Below are positions 17,166-24,679 of a DNA stretch of 64,000 nt, one piece after another. Below the pieces are notes generated by a model that was not told the DNA's origin, made no database searches, and saw only the letters and a list, made by a program, of their open reading frames with translations. The DNA lies in contig NZ_LS483488.1 in assembly GCF_900478295.1 (NCBI RefSeq), positions 558,001 through 622,000 on the forward strand, read 5' to 3'. The position numbers and the translations under genes were made by a program. Position 1 is the first letter of the stretch, and every line of letters begins with the position of its first letter. The DNA comes from Helicobacter pylori NCTC 11637 = CCUG 17874 = ATCC 43504 = JCM 12093. GTDB taxonomy: Bacteria > Campylobacterota > Campylobacteria > Campylobacterales > Helicobacteraceae.

Positions 17166-19427
17166 ATGATTTATTGGTTGTATTTGGCGGTCTTTTTTTT
17201 GTTGAGTGCATTAGACGCTAAAGAAATCGCTATGCAACGATTTGACAAACAAAACCATAAGATTTTTGAAATCCTTGCGGATAAAGTGAGCGCTAAAGAC
17301 AATGTGATAACCGCATCAGGGAATGCGATCTTATTGAATTATGATGTGTATATTTTAGCGGACAAGGTGCGTTATGATACCAAGACTAAAGAAGCGTTAT
17401 TAGAGGGGAATATCAAGGTTTATAGGGGCGAGGGTTTACTCGTTAAAACCGATTACGTGAAATTGAGTTTGAATGAAAAATATGAAATCATTTTCCCCTT
17501 TTATGTCCAAGACAGCGTGAGCGGGATTTGGGTGAGCGCGGATATTGCTAGCGGGAAGGATCAAAAATATAAGATTAAAAACATGAGCGCTTCAGGGTGC
17601 AGCATTGATAACCCCATTTGGCATGTCAATGCGACTTCAGGCTCATTCAACATGCAAAAATCGCATTTGTCTATGTGGAATCCTAAGATCTATGTCGGTG
17701 ATATTCCTGTATTGTATTTGCCCTATATTTTCATGTCCACGAGCAACAAACGCACTACCGGGTTTTTATACCCTGAGTTTGGCACTTCCAATTTAGACGG
17801 CTTTATTTATTTGCAACCCTTTTATTTAGCCCCCAAAAACTCATGGGATATGACCTTTACCCCACAAATCCGCTATAAAAGGGGTTTTGGCTTGAATTTT
17901 GAAGCGCGCTACATCAACTCTAAAAACGACAGATTTTTATTCAACGCACGCTATTTTAGGAATTACACTCAATACGTCAAACGCTATGATTTGAGGAATC
18001 AAAATATCTACGGGTTTGAATTTTTAAGCTCTAGCAGGGACACTTTACAAAAATATTTTCATCTTAAGTCTAATATTGACAACGGGCATTACATTGACTT
18101 TTTATACATGAACGATTTGGACTATGTGCGTTTTGAAAAGGTCAATAAGCGTATCACAGACGCCACGCACATGTCTAGGGCGAATTACTACTTGCAAACA
18201 GAAAATCATTATTACGGCTTGAATATCAAGTATTTTTTAAACCTGAATAAAATCAACAATAACCGCACTTTCCAATCTGTCCCTAATTTGCAATACCATA
18301 AATATTTAAATTCTTTGTATTTTAAAAATTTGTTGTATTCGGTGGATTATCAGTTTAGAAACACCGCAAGAGAGATCGGCTATGGCTATGTGCAAAACGC
18401 TTTGAATGTGCCGGTGGGCTTGCAATTTTCTTTGTTTAAAAAGTATTTGTCTATAGGGCTTTGGAACGATCTCCAACTATCTAATGTGGCTTTAATGCAA
18501 TCTAAAAATTCCTTCGTGCCTACGATCCCTAATGAATCAAGGGAATTTGGGAATTTTGTGTCTTCAAATTTTTCCATGTATGTCAATACGGATTTAGCCA
18601 GAGAATACAACAAGCTTTTCCACACGATCCAATTGGAAGCGATTTTCAACATCCCTTATTACACCTTTAAAAACGGCTTGTTTTCTCAAAACATGTATGC
18701 TTTAAGCGCGCAAGCCTTAAACAGCTACACTTCGCCTTTATTGAGAGATTATGATTATCAAGGGCGTTTGTATGACTCGGTGTGGAATCCTAGCAGCATT
18801 TTACCTAGCGATGCGAGCAATAAGACGGTGGATTTAACCCTAACGCAATACCTTTATGGCTTAGGGGGACAAGAATTGTTGTATTTTAAAATATCGCAAC
18901 TCATCAATCTTGACGATAAAGTTTCGCCCTTTAGAATGCCACTAGAGAGCAAGATCGGGTTTTCGCCCTTAACAGGATTGAATATCTTTGGGAATGTCTT
19001 TTATTCGTTTTATCAAAACCGCTTAGAAGAAATCTCTGTGAACGCCAATTACCAACGCAAATTTTTAAGCTTTAACCTCTCTTATTTTTTAAGGAACAAT
19101 TTTAGCAGTGGGATTAATAGCATTGTAGAAAATCCTGCGGATTATTTAAAGGCGGGTTTTAGCAACGACTTTGGCTATTTTTCCATGAGCACGGATGTGG
19201 GTTATGATATTAGAAACAATGTGGTTTTAAATTGGAATGTGGGGATTTATAAAAAAATCCGTTGTTTTGGGATTGGCTTTCAATTCGTCAACCAACGACG
19301 CCCTATCCTTACTGGCGATCCCAACCAGCCTATAAGAGTGTTTGAAAATAACTATGTTAAGCTAGAATTAGACTTTTCACCGATCACTAAAACCAATGTA
19401 ACTTACCGCTCTTTACAGCGTAAGTGA
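17166..19427 (+). CDS. lptD: LPS assembly outer-membrane protein LptD (OstA/Imp)
   Basis: The 753-residue protein starts with a hydrophobic signal segment (residues 1-18, ending LDAKE). An OstA-type periplasmic domain follows (residues about 30-130; NVITASGNAILLNYDVYILADKV). The remainder is an LptD barrel rich in aromatic residues and alternating beta strands, with GSFNMQ and the PVLYLPYIF plus RTTGFLYPEFG motifs near residues 180-210. LptD inserts lipopolysaccharide into the outer leaflet. Length is close to the family norm. The paired cysteines found in E. coli LptD are scarce here. It overlaps or abuts the downstream PRTase gene. Confidence 0.92.
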   Translation: MIYWLYLAVFFLLSALDAKEIAMQRFDKQNHKIFEILADKVSAKDNVITASGNAILLNYDVYILADKVRYDTKTKEALLEGNIKVYRGEGLLVKTDYVKLSLNEKYEIIFPFYVQDSVSGIWVSADIASGKDQKYKIKNMSASGCSIDNPIWHVNATSGSFNMQKSHLSMWNPKIYVGDIPVLYLPYIFMSTSNKRTTGFLYPEFGTSNLDGFIYLQPFYLAPKNSWDMTFTPQIRYKRGFGLNFEARYINSKNDRFLFNARYFRNYTQYVKRYDLRNQNIYGFEFLSSSRDTLQKYFHLKSNIDNGHYIDFLYMNDLDYVRFEKVNKRITDATHMSRANYYLQTENHYYGLNIKYFLNLNKINNNRTFQSVPNLQYHKYLNSLYFKNLLYSVDYQFRNTAREIGYGYVQNALNVPVGLQFSLFKKYLSIGLWNDLQLSNVALMQSKNSFVPTIPNESREFGNFVSSNFSMYVNTDLAREYNKLFHTIQLEAIFNIPYYTFKNGLFSQNMYALSAQALNSYTSPLLRDYDYQGRLYDSVWNPSSILPSDASNKTVDLTLTQYLYGLGGQELLYFKISQLINLDDKVSPFRMPLESKIGFSPLTGLNIFGNVFYSFYQNRLEEISVNANYQRKFLSFNLSYFLRNNFSSGINSIVENPADYLKAGFSNDFGYFSMSTDVGYDIRNNVVLNWNVGIYKKIRCFGIGFQFVNQRRPILTGDPNQPIRVFENNYVKLELDFSPITKTNVTYRSLQRK

Positions 19428-19441
19428 GAAAAGGAATAGAT

Positions 19442-20146
19442 TTGAATACGGATTTTAGCCATATCACCGATATAGAGGGCATGCGTTTTATCAATGAAGA
19501 AGACGCTTTAAACAAATTGATTAATGAAATCCACACGCGCCATATTGATTTAAAAGATTCCATCATGCTCGCTTTGAGTTTTAACGCTCTGTATTTAGCT
19601 CACGCTTTAGCGCAAAAATTTGGAGCGACTTATGATATACTTTTTTTAGAACCTATCCTAGCCCCTTTAAACTCAAAATGCGAAATCGCTTTAGTGAGTG
19701 AAAGCATGGATATAGTGATGAATGAAAGTTTGATCAATTCCTTTGACATCACTTTAGACTATGTTTATGGGGAAGCCAAGCGAGCTTATGAAGAAGACAT
19801 TTTGTCTCACATCTATCAGTATCGCAAAGGCAATGCGATCAAAAGCTTGAAAGATAAAAATATTTTTATCGTAGATAGGGGGATTGAAACCGGGTTTAGA
19901 GCAGGGTTAGGCGTGCAAACTTGCTTGAAAAAAGAATGCCAAGACATTTATATTTTAACCCCCATTCTCGCGCAAAATGTCGCTCAAGGCTTAGAAAGTT
20001 TGTGCGATGGGGTGATTAGCGTGTACCGCCCTGAATGTTTTGTCTCTGTGGAGCATCATTATAAAGAACTCAAGCGATTAAGCAATGAAGAAATTGAAAA
20101 ATACTTGGGCGCTAACAACGCGCCTAATTTAAAAAAGGAACATTAA
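19442..20146 (+). CDS. Phosphoribosyltransferase-like protein
   Basis: The protein resembles type I phosphoribosyltransferases. The region LALSFNALYLAHALAQKFG precedes the first strand, and IFIVDRGIETGFRAGLGVQ is the PRPP-loop analogue (usually VDDGIATG), here with Arg in place of the second Asp. LTPILAQ and a C-terminal helix follow. The substrate is unknown and catalysis is uncertain because of the altered loop. TTG 19442 is my preferred start because AAGGAA lies 6 bases before it; GTG 19424 would overlap the lptD stop and has no ribosome site. The gap to pnp is 2 bases. Confidence 0.75.
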   Translation: MNTDFSHITDIEGMRFINEEDALNKLINEIHTRHIDLKDSIMLALSFNALYLAHALAQKFGATYDILFLEPILAPLNSKCEIALVSESMDIVMNESLINSFDITLDYVYGEAKRAYEEDILSHIYQYRKGNAIKSLKDKNIFIVDRGIETGFRAGLGVQTCLKKECQDIYILTPILAQNVAQGLESLCDGVISVYRPECFVSVEHHYKELKRLSNEEIEKYLGANNAPNLKKEH

Positions 20147-20148
20147 AT

Positions 20149-22215
20149 ATGGATTTTATCACCATCAATTCTAGTAACAAAACCGAAGAGTTCGCTCTCA
20201 AACAAGTGGCCAAACAAGCCACCAGCTCTCTAATGTATCGCTTAGGAAAAACCATCATTTTAGCGAGCGTGTGTATAGAAAGAGAGCCTGTGAGTGAAGA
20301 TTTTCTGCCTTTAGTGGTGCAGTTTTTAGAAAAATCTTATGCAGCCGGTAAAATCCCAGGCGGTTTTGTTAAAAGAGAAGGCAGGGCGCAAGATTTTGAA
20401 ATCTTAACCTCTAGGCTCATAGACAGGACTTTACGCCCTTTATTCCCTAAAGACTACCGCTACCCTACACAGATCACTTTAATGGTTTTAAGCCATGATA
20501 TTGAAAATGACTTGCAGGTTTCTGCTTTAAACGTCGCTTCAGCCGCTCTCTTTTTGGCCCATATCGCTCCCATTAAAAGCGTGAGCGCTTGCAGGATCGC
20601 TAGGATTGATAACAAATTTATCATTAACCCTAACACAAGCCTTTTGAATCAATCCAGTTTGGATTTGTTCGTGTCTGGAACGAAAGAGAGTTTGAACATG
20701 ATAGAAATGCGCTCTTTGGGGCAAAAATTGAACGCTTTAGAAGAGCCTTTAATGCTAAAAGCTTTAGAATTGGCTCAAAAAAGTTTGAAAGAAACTTGCA
20801 CGCTTTATGAAGAGGTTTTCACGCCCCACCAAAACGAGCTGCTTTTTAAAGAGAGCCAAGGAATAATTTTTAATGAAAGGCTGTTAGATTTATTGAAAAA
20901 TCAGTATTTTGATGAAATCATCAAAGGCATTGAAAGTTCTGCTTTGAGCGAGCGAGAAAATGTTTTCAATGAAATTGCCAGAAAAATCAGTGAAGCCCAT
21001 TCAGAATTCAGTTTAGAAGAAATTGAATTGTCTTTAGAAAAAGTGAAAAAAACTGAGATAAGGCGCATGATCATTCAAGATAAAATCCGTCCGGATAAGC
21101 GCGCGTTAGAAGAAGTGCGGCCCATTTTGATAGAGAGCGATTTGCTCCCTATGGCGCATAGCTCCATTTTATTCACTAGGGGGCAAACGCAAAGCTTAGT
21201 GGTAGGGGTTTTAGGCACGGATAATGACGCTCAAACCCATGAGAGTTTGGAGCATAAAACCCCTATCAAAGAGCGCTTCATGTTTCATTACAATTTCCCT
21301 CCTTTTTGCGTGGGCGAAGCGAGTTCTATTGGTGCGGCTTCAAGGCGCGAATTAGGGCATGGGAATTTGGCTAAAAGAGCCTTAGAAACGAGCATTAAAA
21401 ATAAAGAGCAGGTGATACGATTGGTTTCTGAGATTTTAGAAAGCAATGGTTCAAGCTCAATGGCGAGCGTGTGCGCAGGCTCTTTAGCCCTTTATGCAAG
21501 CGGTGTGGAAATTTATGATCTAGTCGCTGGGGTGGCTATGGGCATGGTGAGCGAAGGGCAAGATCACGCTATTTTAAGCGATATTAGCGGCTTAGAAGAC
21601 GCAGAAGGCGATATGGATTTTAAGATTGCTGGGAATTTAGAAGGCATTACGGCCATGCAAATGGATACCAAAATGAGCGGTATCAAGCTAGAAATTTTAT
21701 ACCAAGCCTTACTCCAAGCCAAAAAAGCACGAGAGCACATTTTAAAAATCATGCATGAAGCGAAAGAAAAGATTGTGATCAATTTTTCTAACTTGCCTGC
21801 AACGGAGATTTTTAATGTCGCGCCCGATAAAATTGTGGAAATTATCGGTCAAGGGGGGCGTGTGATCAGAGAGATAGTAGAAAAGTTTGAAGTTAAAATT
21901 GATTTGAATAAACCGAGCGGTGAAGTGAAAATCATGGGGAATAAAGAACGGGTTTTGAAAACTAAGGAGTTTATTTTAAACTATTTGCAGTCTTTAGATC
22001 AAGAATTGGAGCAATACGCTATTGATGAGGTGTTAGAAGCTCAAGTGAAGAGAATCGTGGATTTTGGGGCGTTTTTAAGCTTGCCTAAGGGGGGCGAAGG
22101 CTTGTTAAGAAAGCAAAACATGGACAGGTGTCAAGTGGTTTTAAAAGAAGGCGATAGCATCAGGTGTAGGGTGATTAGTTTCAATAAGGGTAAAATCGCT
22201 TTGGATTTGGCTTAA
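20149..22215 (+). CDS. pnp: Polyribonucleotide nucleotidyltransferase (PNPase)
   Basis: PNPase degrades RNA 3' to 5' with phosphate and is part of the RNA decay machinery. The 688-residue protein contains two RNase PH domains: VEFLEKSYAAGKIPGGF-like sequence near residues 62-80 with FVKREGR, and GQTQSLVVGVLG with HYNFPPFCVGE in the second. A KH domain (DKIVEIIGQGGRVIREI) and an S1 domain (VKRIVDFGAFLSLPKGGEGLL) follow. Order and length match the family. The gene belongs to the RDD-lptD-PRTase-pnp run. Confidence 0.96.
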   Translation: MDFITINSSNKTEEFALKQVAKQATSSLMYRLGKTIILASVCIEREPVSEDFLPLVVQFLEKSYAAGKIPGGFVKREGRAQDFEILTSRLIDRTLRPLFPKDYRYPTQITLMVLSHDIENDLQVSALNVASAALFLAHIAPIKSVSACRIARIDNKFIINPNTSLLNQSSLDLFVSGTKESLNMIEMRSLGQKLNALEEPLMLKALELAQKSLKETCTLYEEVFTPHQNELLFKESQGIIFNERLLDLLKNQYFDEIIKGIESSALSERENVFNEIARKISEAHSEFSLEEIELSLEKVKKTEIRRMIIQDKIRPDKRALEEVRPILIESDLLPMAHSSILFTRGQTQSLVVGVLGTDNDAQTHESLEHKTPIKERFMFHYNFPPFCVGEASSIGAASRRELGHGNLAKRALETSIKNKEQVIRLVSEILESNGSSSMASVCAGSLALYASGVEIYDLVAGVAMGMVSEGQDHAILSDISGLEDAEGDMDFKIAGNLEGITAMQMDTKMSGIKLEILYQALLQAKKAREHILKIMHEAKEKIVINFSNLPATEIFNVAPDKIVEIIGQGGRVIREIVEKFEVKIDLNKPSGEVKIMGNKERVLKTKEFILNYLQSLDQELEQYAIDEVLEAQVKRIVDFGAFLSLPKGGEGLLRKQNMDRCQVVLKEGDSIRCRVISFNKGKIALDLA

Positions 22216-22252
22216 AATTTTAAAAAGCGTTTTTTAAAAGCGTTTTTTAAGC
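22210..22252 (+). terminator. Possible terminator after pnp
   Basis: GCTTAAAA (22210-22217, overlapping the pnp stop) pairs with TTTTAAGC (22245-22252). The interior holds two AAAGCG/CGTTTTTT blocks that can also pair. The T-rich interior rather than a clear tail makes the call moderate. Confidence 0.4.
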
Positions 22253-22310
22253 TAGTTTGTATTAAAATAAATTCTTGCTTGTATTTTTGAAAGTAGAGGA
22301 ACGATTCGAA

Positions 22311-22334
22311 ATGAAAATCAAGCCTAATTTTTGA
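22311..22334 (+). CDS. Seven-codon leader ORF before atpE
   Basis: ATG 22311 follows AGAGGA (22295-22300) by 10 bases and encodes MKIKPNF before a stop at 22332-22334. The stop lies just before the GGAG ribosome site of atpE. It may be a small leader that couples ribosome loading to atpE, or chance. There is no amino-acid run that would suggest attenuation. Confidence 0.3.
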   Translation: MKIKPNF

Positions 22335-22348
22335 AACGGAGTGCGAAA

Positions 22349-22666
22349 ATGAAATTTTTAGCGTTATTTTTTCTGGCTTTAGCGGGCGTTGCTTTCGCTC
22401 ATGATGGCGGAATGGGTGGGATGGATATGATTAAATCTTATTCTATCTTAGGAGCGATGATCGGTCTAGGGATTGCCGCTTTTGGTGGGGCGATCGGCAT
22501 GGGGAATGCGGCCGCAGCGACCATTACGGGCACAGCGAGAAACCCAGGAGTGGGCGGTAAATTGCTCACTACCATGTTTGTGGCCATGGCGATGATTGAA
22601 GCGCAAGTGATTTATACTCTAGTGTTTGCTATTATCGCTATTTATAGTAACCCATTCTTAAGTTAA
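22349..22666 (+). CDS. atpE: ATP synthase F0 subunit c
   Basis: This 105-residue proteolipid forms the proton-driven rotor ring. It begins with a signal-like helix (residues 1-16, ending FAHDGG), longer than the usual 75-80 residue subunit c. Two helices follow: the first contains GAMIGLGIAAFGGAIGMGNAA, then the polar loop ARNPG, and the second contains MAMIEAQVIYTLV, where the Glu is the proton carrier. I chose ATG 22349 over 22331 because GGAG (22338-22341) is correctly spaced. It is separate from the main atp operon, as in other epsilonproteobacteria. Confidence 0.95.
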   Translation: MKFLALFFLALAGVAFAHDGGMGGMDMIKSYSILGAMIGLGIAAFGGAIGMGNAAAATITGTARNPGVGGKLLTTMFVAMAMIEAQVIYTLVFAIIAIYSNPFLS

Positions 22667-22710
22667 GGGTTTTGATGGGCTAAATCATTGCTTAAAAAGC
22701 GTGATTTAGC

Positions 22711-22716
22711 TATAAT
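22711..22716 (+). promoter_or_regulatory. -10 box of tRNA-Leu(GAG)
   Basis: TATAAT lies 22 bases upstream of the first base of tRNA-Leu(GAG), a spacing suited to a short 5' leader. Confidence 0.6.
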
Positions 22717-22738
22717 ATTTGTTTATTTTAAATTTTTA

Positions 22739-22825
22739 GCACTGGTGGTGGAATTGGTAGACACGCCATCTTGAGGGGGTGGTGGGAGCAATCTCGTGCG
22801 AGTTCGAGTCTCGCCCAGTGCACCA
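22739..22825 (+). tRNA. tRNA-Leu (anticodon GAG)
   Basis: A full class II tRNA with acceptor GCACTGG / CCAGTGC, anticodon stem CCATC / GGTGG around loop TTGAGGG (anticodon GAG), a long variable arm, the GTTCGAGTC T-loop and an encoded CCA. It reads CUC and CUU. Confidence 0.95.
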
Positions 22826-22851
22826 TTAAGTTTCTTTAAGGAATAAGTGGG

Positions 22852-22857
22852 TATAAT
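22852..22857 (+). promoter_or_regulatory. -10 box of tRNA-Leu(CAA)
   Basis: A second TATAAT lies 21 bases before tRNA-Leu(CAA), so each leucine tRNA appears to have its own promoter. Confidence 0.55.
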
Positions 22858-22877
22858 CTCACTCTTTGTTCTATAAC

Positions 22878-22964
22878 GCCGAAGTGGTGGAATTGGTAGA
22901 CACGCTAGACTCAAAATCTGGTGGGAGCAATCCCGTGTCGGTTCGAGTCCGACCTTCGGCACCA
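22878..22964 (+). tRNA. tRNA-Leu (anticodon CAA)
   Basis: Acceptor GCCGAAG / CTTCGGC, anticodon loop CTCAAAA (anticodon CAA, reads UUG), a long variable arm and an encoded CCA. Its D arm and variable arm closely resemble the upstream tRNA-Leu, suggesting an old tandem duplication. Confidence 0.95.
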
Positions 22965-23109
22965 CTACTAGTAATTTTTTTCAATCTGCTTTTTATCTTT
23001 TTCGTTTAAAATTTTTTCGTTTAAAATAGTTTTATTCCAAATAAATGCCAAATCAATGATGGATTAGTGGGTTTTTAAGTCTTTTTTAAAGGGTTGTTTA
23101 ATCCATTAT

Positions 23110-23190
23110 AAAAGGGGTGTGAGTTTAGGTATAATGACAAGAAAAATTTGCATCAAATTTTATTAGAATGGATGAGAAAAAATCTGCTTA
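23110..23190 (+). promoter_or_regulatory. cysE leader: -10 box plus hairpin of a dispersed element (copy C)
   Basis: This element is AAAAGGGGTGTGAGTTTAGG, TATAAT (23130-23135), then a perfect 8-bp hairpin AAAATTTG-CAT-CAAATTTT (23143-23161), then TTAGAATGGATGAGAAAAAA. It resembles, at roughly three bases in four, the leaders at 51306 and 52803. The hairpin arms differ from those copies by a compensating C-to-T and G-to-A pair. Transcription would start at the foot of the hairpin, about 90 bases before cysE. Confidence 0.55.
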
Positions 23191-23231
23191 AGTCATGTTG
23201 ATTCAAATATATTCCAACCGGAGACTCTGTC

Positions 23232-23747
23232 ATGCTAGATCTGTCTTATAGCTTGGAGCGTGTCTTACAAGAAGACCCGGCAGCTAGGAATAAGTGGGAG
23301 GTGCTCTTGCTTTATCCGGGCATTCATGCACTGCTTTGTTACCGCCTAGCGCATGCGTTGCACAAGCGGAGGTTTTACTTCATTGCGCGCGCGCTTTCTC
23401 AGTTAGCGCGCTTTATCACTGGGATAGAAATCCACCCGGGCGCTAAGATTGGGAGAGGGCTTTTTATTGATCATGGCATGGGTGTGGTGATTGGCGAGAC
23501 CACAGAGATTGGAGATGATGTTACCATTTATCATGGCGTAACTCTAGGAGGTACGGGCAAGTTTAAGGGCAAGCGCCACCCTACTTTAGGCAACCGAGTG
23601 GTAGTGGGGGCAGGGGCTAAGGTCTTGGGTGCGATTTGCGTGGGCGATGATGTGAAGATTGGGGCTAATGCGGTGGTGCTTTCAGATTTACCCACGGGTT
23701 CTACGGCTGTAGGTGCTAAAGCCAAAACCATCACAAAGGATCGTTAA
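23232..23747 (+). CDS. cysE: Serine O-acetyltransferase (short form)
   Basis: CysE makes O-acetylserine for cysteine synthesis. The 171-residue protein has a short helical N-terminus, then a left-handed beta helix with hexapeptide repeats ([31 protein letters not shown]), the catalytic His in DHG and YHG, and the [15 protein letters not shown] acetyl-CoA loop. Enteric CysE has about 270 residues; this is the truncated class. The coding sequence is visibly richer in GC than its neighbours, with runs such as GCGCGCGCGC, which suggests acquisition from elsewhere. CGGAG at 23219-23223 is a suitable ribosome site. Confidence 0.93.
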   Translation: MLDLSYSLERVLQEDPAARNKWEVLLLYPGIHALLCYRLAHALHKRRFYFIARALSQLARFITGIEIHPGAKIGRGLFIDHGMGVVIGETTEIGDDVTIYHGVTLGGTGKFKGKRHPTLGNRVVVGAGAKVLGAICVGDDVKIGANAVVLSDLPTGSTAVGAKAKTITKDR

Positions 23748-23804
23748 TTTTAAATAAGCGGTTGGAGTTTGCGCCATGCGGGTTATTTTGAGGTAAATTG
23801 ATTA

Positions 23805-24002
23805 ATGAGACTGATTTTACGAGAGTTAAGCGAGTTTGTTTTTAAGTTATTCTTTAGGGATTTTGTGATCAAATACTCAAATACTCAAATACTCAAATAC
23901 TCAAATACTCAAATACTCAAATACTCAAATACTCAAATACTCAAATACTCAAATACTCAAATACTCAAATACTCAAATACTCAAATAAGGTTTATCTGTT
24001 AG
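23805..24002 (+). CDS. Short ORF containing the octanucleotide array (doubtful)
   Basis: ATG 23805 opens a 65-codon frame: about 22 residues of ordinary sequence (LRELSEFVFKLFFRDF), then the octapeptide KYSNTQIL repeated as the frame passes through the 8-bp repeat, then a stop at 24000-24002. AGG lies 11 bases upstream. Because 8 is not a multiple of 3, each gain or loss of a unit changes the frame at the array exit. It may be a remnant or a contingency-type ORF; expression is unproven. Confidence 0.3.
   Translation: MRLILRELSEFVFKLFFRDFVIKYSNTQILKYSNTQILKYSNTQILKYSNTQILKYSNTQIRFIC
23870..23987. repeat. Octanucleotide tandem repeat (CAAATACT), 14 full copies
   Basis: The unit CAAATACT repeats 14 times without interruption from 23870 to 23981 and ends in a 6-base partial unit. 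Such perfect short repeats change length by slippage. It lies 84 bases before the iceA2 start codon, so copy number could alter promoter spacing or the short ORF that spans it. Confidence 0.95.
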
Positions 24003-24070
24003 TTAGGCTATAGACTAGACTGGTAGTTTGATGTTGGGTATATCACAATTTATATTTTAGGAGGTTTATA

Positions 24071-24355
24071 ATGGCGATTGTAGTTAAAGTCGTTAATGGC
24101 AAAATACAGGAATTTGAGAATGGTATCCATAAGAGAACTTATGGTAGTAATATTGTAGCTGCAGATACTGATGGGCATATTGTTGCTGCTGTTACTGCAA
24201 AGGGTAAGGTAGAAGAATTTGAGAATGGTATCCATAAGAGAACTTATGGTAGTAACGCTATTAATGTGCAAGTTTCAGGTGGTGTAGTGGCTGTAACCAC
24301 ATCAAAGGGTAAAGTGGAAGAATATAAGAATGGTATTCATAAAAGGACCTACTAG
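24071..24355 (+). CDS. iceA2: IceA2 protein
   Basis: This is the iceA2 allele, which occupies the place of the iceA1 endonuclease gene in other strains. The 94-residue protein is made of a 9-residue start, two complete 35-residue repeats (beginning at residues 10 and 45) and a partial third. Each repeat begins GK(I/V)(Q/E)E(F/Y) and contains NGIHKRTY. The repeats predict beta strands, with no signal peptide or membrane segment. The function is unknown. The ribosome site AGGAGG is nearly perfect. Copy number of the 105-bp unit is known to vary between strains. Confidence 0.93.
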   Translation: MAIVVKVVNGKIQEFENGIHKRTYGSNIVAADTDGHIVAAVTAKGKVEEFENGIHKRTYGSNAINVQVSGGVVAVTTSKGKVEEYKNGIHKRTY

Positions 24356-24679
24356 AAAATAGGGCAATAGCGGCAAAAGCTTTGGCGCATTCAGCTAGTG
24401 GGGGTGTCGCTGTTTTTCTAGCGGTGTTTTAATGAGCAGTTGCGATAGAAAAAGTCTTTGTTTATAATAGGGGGTTGTCTCGTTGTTTTAATGAAGCGAT
24501 TGTAGAGCGTGCGGTATTAAAAAAACGATCATCGTTTCACATAGGATTGATTAGTTGGTTTTAAGATTATTTTAATCGTGGGGGTTAGGACTTATTCATA
24601 ATCAAGTTATGTTACAATACATAAAATTTAACTTTAATATAGCTATACCATTTAAAGAAGCATATACAAACACAGATCA
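24356..24679. other. iceA2-hpyIM gap
   Basis: No gene is seen in these 324 bases. A weak stem AGCGGC / GTCGCT (about 24371-24412) followed by GTTTTTCT may end iceA2 transcription. TACAAT near 24613-24618, about 60 bases before the methylase ATG, is the best promoter candidate for hpyIM. No clear remnant of iceA1 was found. Confidence 0.4.

Larger units (their letters stand above)
23748..24070. other. cysE-iceA2 gap with octanucleotide array
   Basis: Besides the 8-bp repeat array and its weak reading frame, this 323-base gap holds a possible iceA2 promoter (TATATC at about 24038, TATATT at 24051-24056) and the strong ribosome site AGGAGG at 24059-24064. No gene homologous to the NlaIII-like iceA1 endonuclease is present. 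Confidence 0.5.

Noticed and set aside
22723-22965. Minus-strand open frame over the two tRNA-Leu genes
   Set aside because: It is the reverse reading of two tRNA genes, whose cloverleafs are complete.
23870-23987. Octanucleotide array as a CRISPR
   Set aside because: Units are 8 bp without spacers; it is a simple tandem repeat. No CRISPR-like array or cas gene was seen anywhere in the window.
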